Made by a program: the position numbers and the translations under genes | In this document: positions 1 to 6,510 of the stretch, piece after piece | Numbering within the stretch: the first letter of the stretch is position 1 | How the letters are laid out: every line of letters begins with the position of its first letter | Assembly (NCBI GenBank): GCA_002413305.1 | Contig: DHWS01000021.1 | Coordinates: forward strand, 2,210 to 13,960 | Direction of reading: 5' to 3' | From: Actinobacteria bacterium UBA5176 | GTDB lineage: Bacteria > Actinomycetota > UBA4738 | Length of the DNA: 11,751 nt | The notes under the pieces: generated by a model | Told to the model about the DNA's origin: nothing | Databases searched by the model: none | What the model saw: only the letters and a program-made list of their open reading frames with translations

Positions 1-88
1 GGGGGGGCGGGGGGGGGGGGCCGACGCGGGGGGCGGCCGCGCGGCCCGGGCGGGGCGCCGCCACCGGGGGGGGTCAGGGCGGGAGAGG
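1..88. other. G-rich low-complexity contig edge
   Basis: Most of the first 75 bases are runs of G with short GC-only interruptions, and I see no gene here. The composition is more extreme than anywhere else in the window. It resembles poly-G sequencing or assembly noise at a contig end, although a genuine G-rich tract cannot be excluded. The DUF3800 gene stops just inside this edge. Confidence 0.6.
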
Positions 89-886
89 CTAGGGGATCGG
101 CCCTCTCCGGCTTGAGCAGGGCGGGCACAGGCACGAGCCGGTGCGGAAGCCCCTTGTCACATGGATCAGACCATCCATTTGGCCGTCGGGTCGGGCTCTA
201 TCGAAGCGCGACCAGAGATCGCGAATCCATCGCTCGTCTGAAGGAGCCATGCCGTAGAAACGCCATAGGGCCCAGCAGACGAAATCGCTCGCTTGAATCA
301 GCCGGCTGGCCCTTGAGTCTGCGAACAACGGCACATCCGCGAGGTGAGTGAGCGTTCCAATCCGTCCGCCGCTCTGCCGCCACGTGCTGGTCCAGGCTTG
401 TACCACCGGCTCGATGATTTGCTTATCGTGGATGACGAGGCCGCGCTGATGGACGCCTGAGGCCATGCCTTGTCGGGTGAGCATCTCATCGAATTTGTGC
501 AGGACCTCCTCATACCCGCGCTGCTGGGCATCTCCGTAGCCGGCATCGACAACCGCTCCGAAGAGGGCGCACGGAAAGGATCCGTCCCGACATTGATATC
601 TCACCAGCGCTCGGTAGGTGGCCTGGAGCACGTCAAACCGGGAGCCGATCGGCACCTGGGCCCATGGGCTGACACGTCCCCTCCTGCCCTGTGTTGGACT
701 CTTGATCTCTGACGCATGGAGCTCGAAGTCCAGAGGGTCGAGACCCGTAGGAAGGGATCGTGCGAGAACCTCATTCAGCGCCCTCTGCATGTACCAGGCG
801 TCCTGCTCATGCAGCGCTAGGCCCGACAGAATCCGAACGGGACTCGAGGTGTGCGTCCCGGACTCGTCCAAGAACAACAGGTACAC
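89..886 (-). CDS. DUF3800 family protein (RNase H-like fold)
   Basis: Encodes about 265 residues. The N-terminus reads YLLFLDESG, the DxxG-type opening typical of DUF3800, and later segments IHDKQ (about residue 150) and DSRASRLIQASDF (about residues 190-202) match the acidic and SR..SR..Q.AD motifs of the family. DUF3800 is predicted to have an RNase H-like nuclease fold; its biochemical role is generally unknown, and members often sit in defence or mobile regions. The C-terminus ends in a small Cys cluster (CLCPPC). I chose the GTG at 886 because GAGGGAG lies 7 bases upstream and family members usually start right at the YLLFLDESG strand. A longer reading from GTG/ATG at 937/934 is possible but adds an Arg-rich unconserved leader. 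A separate promoter lies at 997-1026. The gene is complete and I see no frameshift. Confidence 0.85.
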   Translation of the reverse strand: MYLLFLDESGTHTSSPVRILSGLALHEQDAWYMQRALNEVLARSLPTGLDPLDFELHASEIKSPTQGRRGRVSPWAQVPIGSRFDVLQATYRALVRYQCRDGSFPCALFGAVVDAGYGDAQQRGYEEVLHKFDEMLTRQGMASGVHQRGLVIHDKQIIEPVVQAWTSTWRQSGGRIGTLTHLADVPLFADSRASRLIQASDFVCWALWRFYGMAPSDERWIRDLWSRFDRARPDGQMDGLIHVTRGFRTGSCLCPPCSSRRGPIP

Positions 887-996
887 TTCACGGCTCCCTC
901 GGGGAAACGAAAGCAGCCGGGCCCTCGTTGGCATCACCGCTACGCAGTTCTGCCACGAGAGACGGACCGCAATGCAGTCCTCCCAGCCGCTCAGGG

Positions 997-1026
997 AGTA
1001 TATCGGCAGGGAACACGCGATGTAAA
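997..1026 (-). promoter_or_regulatory. Sigma70-like promoter for the DUF3800 gene
   Basis: On the minus strand TTTACA (1021-1026) and TATACT (997-1002) are separated by 18 bases, each 5/6 to consensus. Transcription would begin near 990, giving a leader of roughly 100 bases before GTG 886. The -35 box shares its first base (1026) with the hairpin at 1026-1047. Inferred from sequence only. Confidence 0.5.
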
Positions 1027-1047
1027 GGGCTACTTGACAAGTGCCCT
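1023..1047 (-). terminator. Hairpin terminator after the three-gene cassette
   Basis: AGGGC (1026-1030) and ACTTG (1032-1036) pair with CAAGT (1038-1042) and GCCCT (1043-1047), with one bulged T at 1031. Read on the minus strand the hairpin lies 35 bases beyond the stop at 1082 and is followed by TTT, a short U-tract. It could instead be an operator-like dyad beside the DUF3800 promoter, since it abuts the -35 box and its plus strand contains TTGACA. Confidence 0.45.
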
Positions 1048-1081
1048 GGCCCCTAGCCTTCCCCTCGACCGGCGCCCATGC

Positions 1082-1276
1082 CTACCCCTTGCTCCTTCGT
1101 TGGGTTGCCGCTCGGTCGGCTGCCACCGACAGCCGTTCGAATACCCTCGCCGTCTCTTCCACGGTGCGCTCGTACTCTCGCTTCGCCATGGTGGGCCGGA
1201 TCCCTCGCCGCCGCTGTGCCGCGAGCACACCGTCCAGATACCGCCGTGCTTCATCTTGGTGGCTACTGTTCGCCAT
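1082..1276 (-). CDS. Small helical protein of unknown function (64 aa)
   Basis: Last gene of a three-gene minus-strand cassette. The ATG at 1276 lies 14 bases inside the end of the upstream gene and is preceded by a purine-rich GAGAGGAAGAG, a good ribosome-binding site. The protein is short, highly charged and predicted helical (heptad-like MAKREYERTVEETARVFERL at about residues 30-49), with no signal peptide, no membrane segment and no motif I recognise. A coiled-coil or small adaptor role would fit, but this is inference. The terminator-like hairpin follows the stop. Translation is probably coupled to the upstream 109-residue gene. Confidence 0.6.
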   Translation of the reverse strand: MANSSHQDEARRYLDGVLAAQRRRGIRPTMAKREYERTVEETARVFERLSVAADRAATQRRSKG

Positions 1277-1592
1277 CTTCTCTTCCTCTCTCCCGGGTCA
1301 AGTGGTCCCAAAGGCGATCCAGAATCAGATGAGCGAACCACTCAACCCAATACTTCTGGGTGAGCTTCTCCTGCCCAAGGTAGGTCCCGAGTGGGACCGA
1401 GACCTTCAGCGCCTGGATCAGCGCCGGCGCGACGTCATCTTGCCGGACCGTCCACTGAGCCCGGTCGGCAATGCTCTTCGTGTACTGGTAGGCGCTCTCG
1501 GCGATCTCGGTCCAGAGGGCCTCCTGCCCTCCAAACAGCCGGTTGAGGCCGACGCGTTCAAGACGCTGCTGCTGCTCCAGTGTGAGGCCCAT
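1263..1592 (-). CDS. Hypothetical soluble helical protein (109 aa)
   Basis: The start ATG (1592-1590) overlaps the stop of the membrane-protein gene by one base (TGATG), so I prefer it over an upstream start that would give 240 residues and read antisense-like Arg/Gly-rich nonsense. CAGGA lies about 8 bases upstream as a Shine-Dalgarno site. The protein is mostly helical, with several aromatic residues in the second half (YQYTK, YWVEWFAHLILDRLW at about residues 81-95). No transmembrane helix, Cys cluster or catalytic motif is visible, and I do not recognise the family. Its position, coupled to a three-helix membrane protein and followed by a tiny helical protein, suggests a partner in one complex; that is inference from gene order only. 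Confidence 0.65.
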   Translation of the reverse strand: MGLTLEQQQRLERVGLNRLFGGQEALWTEIAESAYQYTKSIADRAQWTVRQDDVAPALIQALKVSVPLGTYLGQEKLTQKYWVEWFAHLILDRLWDHLTRERGREDGEQ

Positions 1593-1927
1593 CAACCGGT
1601 CCTGAACTCGCCCCGCACCACCGAGACTGCCACGTACCCGATTAGCGTCACATCTGCCAGGAAGGCGACGATCGCGAGGAAGTAGAGGGCATTCCCCGAT
1701 GGCCGAAGGAGCCACGCAATAGCCAGTACCACCGCGAAAAGCCCGAGAACGAAGGCAGCAACGCTGAGCCAAGCCGTCGGGGCGAACTTCGGGCGAGCCG
1801 CGTCCTTCCCCTCTCGATCGTATGACTCGAAGGCGGAGACTAGGATGCCGAGGAAGACCAGCACGAGCCCCGCCAGGCCCGTGGCGGCCCCCATGATGGC
1901 GAGGACCACTTCCTTGTGCGATGGCAT
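1592..1927 (-). CDS. Small three-helix membrane protein (111 aa)
   Basis: First gene of the minus-strand cassette. Three hydrophobic segments are clear: about residues 6-30, 51-74 and 79-103, with a charged loop (YDREGKDAARPK) between the first and second. The short N-terminus MPSHK suggests no cleavable signal. The ATG at 1927 is preferred because earlier in-frame codons (to 2143) encode an unconserved stretch overlapping the divergent HTH gene. The upstream sequence is a G-run rather than a typical Shine-Dalgarno site. The stop overlaps the next start by one base (TGATG), implying coupled translation. A promoter candidate lies at 1957-1985. Function is unknown; small membrane proteins of this size act as holins, toxin partners or membrane anchors, but nothing seen here decides between these. 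Confidence 0.7.
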   Translation of the reverse strand: MPSHKEVVLAIMGAATGLAGLVLVFLGILVSAFESYDREGKDAARPKFAPTAWLSVAAFVLGLFAVVLAIAWLLRPSGNALYFLAIVAFLADVTLIGYVAVSVVRGEFRTG

Positions 1928-1956
1928 CCGTCGCCGCCCCCCCCGTGAACGGCGCG

Positions 1957-1985
1957 AGTCTAAGCGGGCCGGCGGATGCGTACAA
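1957..1985 (-). promoter_or_regulatory. Candidate promoter of the three-gene cassette
   Basis: On the minus strand TTGTAC (1980-1985) and TAGACT (1957-1962) are 17 bases apart. The match is moderate (3/6 and 4/6). Transcription would begin near 1950, about 23 bases before ATG 1927. It faces the candidate -10 box of the divergent HTH gene within about 50 bases, so the two promoters could be co-regulated. Confidence 0.35.
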
Positions 1986-2005
1986 GCCTGCCGCGCCTGT
2001 TCCCC

Positions 2006-2017
2006 TATGGTGTTCTC
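2006..2017 (+). promoter_or_regulatory. Candidate -10 box for a leaderless HTH gene
   Basis: TATGGT at 2006-2011 ends 6 bases before the ATG at 2018, the distance expected when transcription starts on the A of the start codon. No Shine-Dalgarno sequence precedes this ATG, which supports a leaderless start. I see no good -35 box at 16-18 bases upstream, so the call is tentative. Confidence 0.35.
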
Positions 2018-2398
2018 ATGCGGCACGGAGAAGATGCCTGGGATGAGGTCGAGAGCCTGAAGGCAGAAGGCCTTTCCGACCCCGAGATTGCGCGGAGGAC
2101 AGGCATCCCACGCTCGACCGTCTACATGCATTTCGTTCGTCAACGAATAACCCCATCCGGTCCTTCAGAGACGGAGTCCCTTGGCGGAGGCTTGGGCCTA
2201 CTCGTTGCTTTAGGCCTTTGCGCCTTGATCTTCTTCGTTGGGCGCCGCCGCTTGGCTCCGCCATCGGGACCGACGCCTCTCCCCGACAACCGCGCCCTCT
2301 TGCGGCCGGGCAGCTCACGACAGGACCCGCACCAGAGCCTCTGGTGGCCCACCAGCGACCCGCCGCACCCCCCGCAAGAGGACGGCCCAGCCCGATAG
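2018..2398 (+). CDS. HTH protein with one membrane helix, antisense to polB end
   Basis: Encodes 126 residues from the ATG at 2018. Residues about 8-40 form a clear helix-turn-helix of the resolvase/homeodomain-like kind (GLSDPEIARRTGIPRSTVY). After a short polar linker, residues about 57-74 form a hydrophobic helix (GLGLLVALGLCALIFFVG) followed by RRR, then a Pro-rich tail. That layout suggests a DNA-binding domain tethered to the membrane, cytoplasmic side N-terminal. The first 41 codons lie outside any other gene; the remaining 259 bases run antisense through the last 86 codons of the polymerase gene. The HTH part therefore looks real, while the membrane helix could be a by-product of the Lys-rich polymerase tail read backwards. 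It diverges from the three-gene cassette and may regulate it. The start at 1976 is less likely. Confidence 0.55.
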   Translation: MRHGEDAWDEVESLKAEGLSDPEIARRTGIPRSTVYMHFVRQRITPSGPSETESLGGGLGLLVALGLCALIFFVGRRRLAPPSGPTPLPDNRALLRPGSSRQDPHQSLWWPTSDPPHPPQEDGPAR

Positions 2399-5300
2399 GC
2401 ACCCTGGCGCCTTCGCTCCTCGAGGTACGCGGCTCGAACCCCGGATGGGCTCCCCGGGACCGGAAGGCCCCACCCTTCCAATGCTTCCCTCGCGAACGCC
2501 ATAGCCGCCTTAGCGAGCCGCCCAGCGAGCTCCTCGGTCGTCCGCTCCACCCGCCGCTCCCGCACCCGCCTTAGCCCCCGAGGATCGACGCCGTGCGCTC
2601 GGAGCCAGCCCTCGGTCGCATCCGCGAGGATCGGGAGCACCTGTTCGGTCAGCTCATCCGACCGGGCGAAGACCTGTCGTTCCTCTCTGCCCGATCGCCA
2701 GCCGCCCCGCCGCTCCCGAAGCCGGTTCGTGTCCTTGCCGACGACGATCTGCTCGCCGATCCGGATCGGCTGGGAAAGGAGGACGCCCCGCGTCTCGCGC
2801 CGGCAAGGCCCCCCGTCCGGCCCGACGGCCGCCGGCTCGGGGTGGGTGAAGTGCTTCTCGAGGTAGGACCGAATCGACTCGACGAACACCGACCCTGGCT
2901 TCCGCTGCCAGTCCCGGTATGTCCCGGTCCTGCCCCGCATCGCCAGGCGGAATCCTCGCCCGCTCGCGGGGTCCCGACAGTCGAGCCCCGCCCAGGACGA
3001 TGGGTTGGGGTTCCACGCGGCCACGAGCTGAGAAGGATCGCCCTCACGGGCGAGGAACCCGTCGAGGTGCGGAAGGAGAAGGGTGTCGAACGGCATGATG
3101 CCCTCGTCGTAGCTCCTGCCCGCATTCAGCCTGCGGAGGCGCCTGAAGTCGTCCGGGTGGGCCACCACTAACGCGTGCATGACCGGCAGGCAATCGAGCC
3201 AGCCCGGCTCCGGCAGCTCTCGCCCCTCCTCTCTCCCGATCCACCACAGCCAGCCCTGCGGTATCCACGCAGGATCTCCTCCCTCCGGGTCGACGGGCGA
3301 GACGAGGTTCCCCATGGCGTGGGCGGAGAACTTCGACCGCGGGTCGGGGATCGGGTTGCCGGCGGAGTCTCGGCGGAACAGGACGTAGTTCTTGACCGAG
3401 ACCGCGTGGCACTCCAGGCCTCCGTCGAAGGTCCCGTCCGCACCCAGGTTGTGATCCTCGAGCTTGAAGATCGACCGGACGCCCGACGGGTCCTCGGGGA
3501 TGAACCCCACCGCCTCAGCCAAATGCCGGAACCGCTCGCGAATCGCCTGGAGCTCAGCGAAGGATAGGGCCTTGACGCAATCCGCCTCGGCCAGATCGCG
3601 ATAGGCGCCGATGGGGCAGGGCAGGAGCCCGCCTTGTGGGGTGACCGCGATGCAGCCGCCGTCGGTGTCCATCCACATGAGCTCACCTCCCGCATCCGCC
3701 ACCAGGTGCTCAAGGAGGCCCATCATCAGCCGGGAGCCGGCCACGCATGCGGTCGCGAACGGCGGATAGCAAAGCCACCCGGGGTGCTCCGAGCGCCCGT
3801 CGACCTCGACGATGCCCTTGGGGGTCCAAACCTTAAAGGCTCCAATCCCAGCCCGGCGGTTGAACTCAATCTCGGCTCCGTAGCCGATCGAGTTCGCCAT
3901 GACCTTGAGGAGCCCACGGACCCGGTCCCGGGCTTCAGGCGTGAGCGTCCCCTCGACCTTCAGTCGGGCTCGCTCGGAGGCGAGCGCTTCGAAGGGGTCC
4001 CGATGCGTTCTACGGCTCGGCCTCTCGGTGAGGTCGATGACTGCTCCGTTACGCACTCGCACCTTCCCCAGCCCAGGGAGCCGCTCGCCAATCACGGGCT
4101 CGTAGGCCTCGAGCAGCGGCGGGATCCTCCCCGTCTTGAGCCTGGACTCGACCAGCGAGGCGAACGGAACCCACATCGGCTCCTTGGAGGAGGCCACAAT
4201 CGAGACGGTGGTGGTCTCCTCATCGCCGGCCGAGTACGGGGCCTTAGAGGGCAGCCAGTCCCAATCGGCGGCCACCAGGGCGAGCCCGCGGAGGGTGGGC
4301 CACGCCTCGGGCCGGTTGAGGAGTGTCTGAAAGTCGATCCCGCACAGGCGGTCGGCGAGGGCTCGGAGGTCCCCCTTCGTCCGGTCGCGGCGCCAGGAGA
4401 CGCGATGTGTGAGGAGCTCCTCGAGGCGCATCAGCACGTCGATCGCCAGGAACATCGAGTGGGCGTCGATGTAGGCCACGGGCAGGGTCACCCGGCGGAC
4501 TCTGACTTCGCTCCGAGGACCCACGTACGCGGCCATCGCCGCAGCGATCGCCCTCCTGTTCTCCCGGGGCTTTCGCTTCAAAGGCGGAGGCACGTTCGCC
4601 TGCCGCAGCAGCGCCTTCCCGATCGAGGACGGGCTCAGGGCGTGGTCTGGCGCCAGGAACGGCGGACCGGGCAGCAGGGCGAACTCCCTCAGGACCGCTC
4701 GATACAGCGCCGCGAGCGCGTCCAGCCGTCGCGTGGTGGAGTCGATTCCCGCCCTGCGGGCCACGATGTGTCTGGAATCTCTGACACATCCGCCCTCCTG
4801 TCGGAGTCCGGAGGGGAGATATTTCCCCTGAACAAGGGCGGGATTCTCTCCCGATTCCTCGCTTATCCGTGGGGATGTGTCATCCGAGAACGGCACCTCG
4901 AAGGCACGACAGGCCTCACGTAGGGACATCTCCCCCCCCGTGAGGGCGTACACGGCGGTGGACAAAGGGAGGAATCTTCCCGGGTAGACATACCGGGAAC
5001 GGGGCGTCCTGGCGCCCTCGGGGATCAAGTCCTGCGGATCGGGCGACTTCCTGCGGGTGAACCGGGTCAGGATCCGCCCCGCCTCCACGGTGGCCACGTC
5101 CACCCGGGGACGGTAGAAGTCGGTGCGCTCCTTCCCCTCAGAGTCCACGTAGGTCCACCACACGAACCGGAAGACCTCGGAGCCATCTCCCAGGCGGACG
5201 GTGCGAACCGACCGCGCCAGGCGGGAGGCCACCCATCCCAAGTCCCAGCAAACGAACGCTGCCCGCATGGGGAGTTTGTAGACCGAGCGGAACACCAGGT

Positions 5301-5598
5301 CGAGGAAGGCATCCCGGTCCAGGACCCCGAGTCCCGTCCCTCGGAGCGCCTGGCGGCTCCCCTCGACCGCCTCCTCACCCACGCGTCGGGGGTCGTAGAA
5401 CACTCCGGCCACCCGCTCCGGGTCCGGGCCCTCGAGGCGGTAGGCGCCCCACGTCAGGCCGCCACCCCGCGGACGTTGGGATGACACGTCGACGATCAGG
5501 GCTCGCTCGGGCCACGGGAAGCACCACGCCGGCCGGTCGGGCGGGAGGAGCGGGAATCCCCGTACCACGATGTCGACCGGGAGCGGCTCAGGCCACAT
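2140..5598 (-). CDS. Family B DNA polymerase with C-terminal zinc ribbon
   Basis: Encodes 1152 residues. Polymerase motifs are present in order: motif A AYIDAHSMF (Asp378), motif B KVMANSIGYG (Lys565, Asn569, Ser570, Tyr573) and motif C MWMDTDGG (Asp644, Asp646), so DNA synthesis is predicted. N-terminal region (about 30-310) is placed like a 3'-5' exonuclease, but motif I is VDVSS instead of DxE, motif II resembles FVCWDL (Asp119), and motif III is not evident. After the palm comes a long C-terminal part, a CxxC-x11-CxxC zinc ribbon (about 1075-1093) and a Lys/Arg/Pro-rich tail of about 50 residues, probably nucleic-acid binding. The start is ATG 5598, with GGGAG 8 bases upstream and an 11-base overlap with the preceding gene; TTG 5604 is a poorer alternative. 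Last gene of the six-gene operon. With Cas1 nearby it fits the replicative polymerase of a casposon-like element; a phage or plasmid polymerase is the alternative. Confidence 0.85.
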   Translation of the reverse strand: MWPEPLPVDIVVRGFPLLPPDRPAWCFPWPERALIVDVSSQRPRGGGLTWGAYRLEGPDPERVAGVFYDPRRVGEEAVEGSRQALRGTGLGVLDRDAFLDLVFRSVYKLPMRAAFVCWDLGWVASRLARSVRTVRLGDGSEVFRFVWWTYVDSEGKERTDFYRPRVDVATVEAGRILTRFTRRKSPDPQDLIPEGARTPRSRYVYPGRFLPLSTAVYALTGGEMSLREACRAFEVPFSDDTSPRISEESGENPALVQGKYLPSGLRQEGGCVRDSRHIVARRAGIDSTTRRLDALAALYRAVLREFALLPGPPFLAPDHALSPSSIGKALLRQANVPPPLKRKPRENRRAIAAAMAAYVGPRSEVRVRRVTLPVAYIDAHSMFLAIDVLMRLEELLTHRVSWRRDRTKGDLRALADRLCGIDFQTLLNRPEAWPTLRGLALVAADWDWLPSKAPYSAGDEETTTVSIVASSKEPMWVPFASLVESRLKTGRIPPLLEAYEPVIGERLPGLGKVRVRNGAVIDLTERPSRRTHRDPFEALASERARLKVEGTLTPEARDRVRGLLKVMANSIGYGAEIEFNRRAGIGAFKVWTPKGIVEVDGRSEHPGWLCYPPFATACVAGSRLMMGLLEHLVADAGGELMWMDTDGGCIAVTPQGGLLPCPIGAYRDLAEADCVKALSFAELQAIRERFRHLAEAVGFIPEDPSGVRSIFKLEDHNLGADGTFDGGLECHAVSVKNYVLFRRDSAGNPIPDPRSKFSAHAMGNLVSPVDPEGGDPAWIPQGWLWWIGREEGRELPEPGWLDCLPVMHALVVAHPDDFRRLRRLNAGRSYDEGIMPFDTLLLPHLDGFLAREGDPSQLVAAWNPNPSSWAGLDCRDPASGRGFRLAMRGRTGTYRDWQRKPGSVFVESIRSYLEKHFTHPEPAAVGPDGGPCRRETRGVLLSQPIRIGEQIVVGKDTNRLRERRGGWRSGREERQVFARSDELTEQVLPILADATEGWLRAHGVDPRGLRRVRERRVERTTEELAGRLAKAAMAFAREALEGWGLPVPGSPSGVRAAYLEERRRQGAYRAGPSSCGGCGGSLVGHQRLWCGSCRELPGRKRARLSGRGVGPDGGAKRRRPTKKIKAQRPKATSRPKPPPRDSVSEGPDGVIR
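4765..4881. repeat. Clustered dyads inside the polymerase exonuclease region
   Basis: GATGTGTC (4765-4772) and GACACATC (4783-4790) form a perfect 8-base inverted repeat around a 10-base spacer. A third copy of GATGTGTC lies at 4874-4881. Between them, 4813-4828 is a near-perfect 16-base palindrome, GGGGAGATATTTCCCC (14 of 16 positions symmetric). The stretch looks less GC-rich than its surroundings and codes for polymerase residues about 235-285, just where the third exonuclease motif should be. It may be a small inserted element or a protein-binding or structural site; chance is possible. Confidence 0.4.
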
Positions 5599-5995
5599 CG
5601 CCAAGGCTCCCGAGAGACGTCAAGCGCACGGCCAGGAACCGGTTCAGGCCGAGGGCGCAGTCGGAGCACAGGCCGGGGACGCAGACCCGGGCCCAGATCC
5701 GCTCGACCTCCGAGATGACCCGGTGCTCGTTGGCATCCGTCCCAGGGATCTCCGGACCGACGTGCCCCGTCTTCGGGTGATGCGTCTCCCGAGGCCGCAC
5801 CCGATGGCGGTAGCACAGGGAAGGGTCCGTGCCCCGGCCGAGGACGATCGTATTGCCTGCCCGGCAGAACGTGCAGGGCGGAACGCACGACCGCTCCCCT
5901 CGGGCCCGCACCCGGGCGACCTCGAACAGCATCTGGGGGATGACCCGCTCGCAGGGGCGCCCGCACCCGGGCTCGGGGATAGGCTCGCTGCTCAT
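5588..5995 (-). CDS. Cys-rich putative zinc-binding protein (135 aa)
   Basis: Contains nine Cys in clustered pairs: CGRPC (11-15), CVPPCTFC (37-44), Cys61 followed by a His (CYRHR), and CVPGLCSDC (105-113). This spacing is typical of structural zinc sites, probably two zinc fingers or ribbons. No membrane segment or catalytic motif is visible. Its ATG at 5995 overlaps the upstream stop by four bases (ATGA), and its end overlaps the polymerase start by 11 bases, so it is translated together with both. Being wedged directly before PolB suggests a replication accessory or DNA/RNA-binding role, but this is inference from position. I do not recognise a named family. Confidence 0.75.
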   Translation of the reverse strand: MSSEPIPEPGCGRPCERVIPQMLFEVARVRARGERSCVPPCTFCRAGNTIVLGRGTDPSLCYRHRVRPRETHHPKTGHVGPEIPGTDANEHRVISEVERIWARVCVPGLCSDCALGLNRFLAVRLTSLGSLGDVA

Positions 5996-6510
5996 ACCCG
6001 GGGAGACACCTCCGAGATGATGTCGAGCTCCTCCCGCGCGTAACGCTCCCGGATGCGCGCCGGATCGGTCTCCAGGCGGTGGCCCCGGACGGAGACCCGG
6101 GCGTACTTGGAGAGATCGACGTTCTCCTTGTCGGCCACGACCTTCTGGATGTCGTTCCAGTAGGACCCGAGGATCGAGCGCTGCCGGCGGGTGGTGGGCT
6201 CGAGGTCGATGACCCCTCCGCCCCTAAGGGATCGATCGCCGGCCGGGACGATGGCCGGCATGGTCTCCGAGCGGTACAGCCGGTCGTTCGTCTTGAGCTC
6301 GACGCGGCGCCCTTCTCGGTCGAAGGCTCCTGAGGCGTAGTGCTCGATCGTCCGGGTGTCGACGTGGGCGAGGTGTGCTGCGCGGGTCCGGGAAAGCCCG
6401 GGACGCTCGTCCATGAGGTCGACGACGTCGAGCACCCGGGAGTAGGCGTTCTGGCTCCTCGGAGAGAGGGCCTCGTACCGCTGGACGGAGGTGATGTCGC
6501 GGCGAGCCAT
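5992..6510 (-). CDS. Putative HTH DNA-binding protein (172 aa)
   Basis: The ATG at 6510 overlaps the stop of the ATPase gene by one base (TGATG), which I prefer to an upstream GTG/ATG at 6558 that would add 16 unconserved residues within the ATPase gene. Residues about 38-62 (GLSRTRAAHLAHVDTRTIEHY) look like a helix-turn-helix, with a preceding helical segment at 18-35. The middle (about 65-105) is rich in beta-type residues and basic, and the C-terminal half (about 106-172) is helical and charged. No Cys cluster or enzyme motif is seen. In an operon with a RecA-fold ATPase and a DNA polymerase, an origin- or end-binding replication protein is a reasonable guess; a plain transcription regulator is equally possible. 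Confidence 0.65.
   Translation of the reverse strand: MARRDITSVQRYEALSPRSQNAYSRVLDVVDLMDERPGLSRTRAAHLAHVDTRTIEHYASGAFDREGRRVELKTNDRLYRSETMPAIVPAGDRSLRGGGVIDLEPTTRRQRSILGSYWNDIQKVVADKENVDLSKYARVSVRGHRLETDPARIRERYAREELDIISEVSPRV

Noticed and set aside
89..937. Longer start of the DUF3800 gene at 937 or 934
   Set aside because: The added 17 residues are Arg-rich and unlike the family start; GTG 886 has the better ribosome-binding site.
1263..1985. Longer 240-residue reading of the 109-residue gene
   Set aside because: The extra N-terminal 131 residues are Arg/Gly-rich and lie over the membrane-protein gene; the TGATG junction at 1592 explains the start better.
2431..2444. tRNA T-arm-like GGCTCGAACCCCGG
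   Set aside because: No acceptor, D or anticodon arms at the right distances, and it lies inside the conserved polymerase frame.
3634..4923. 429-codon plus-strand open frame opposite polB
   Set aside because: It is a high-GC shadow of the polymerase frame: rich in Pro/Arg/Gly, no recognisable motif, and polB has clear polymerase motifs on the other strand.
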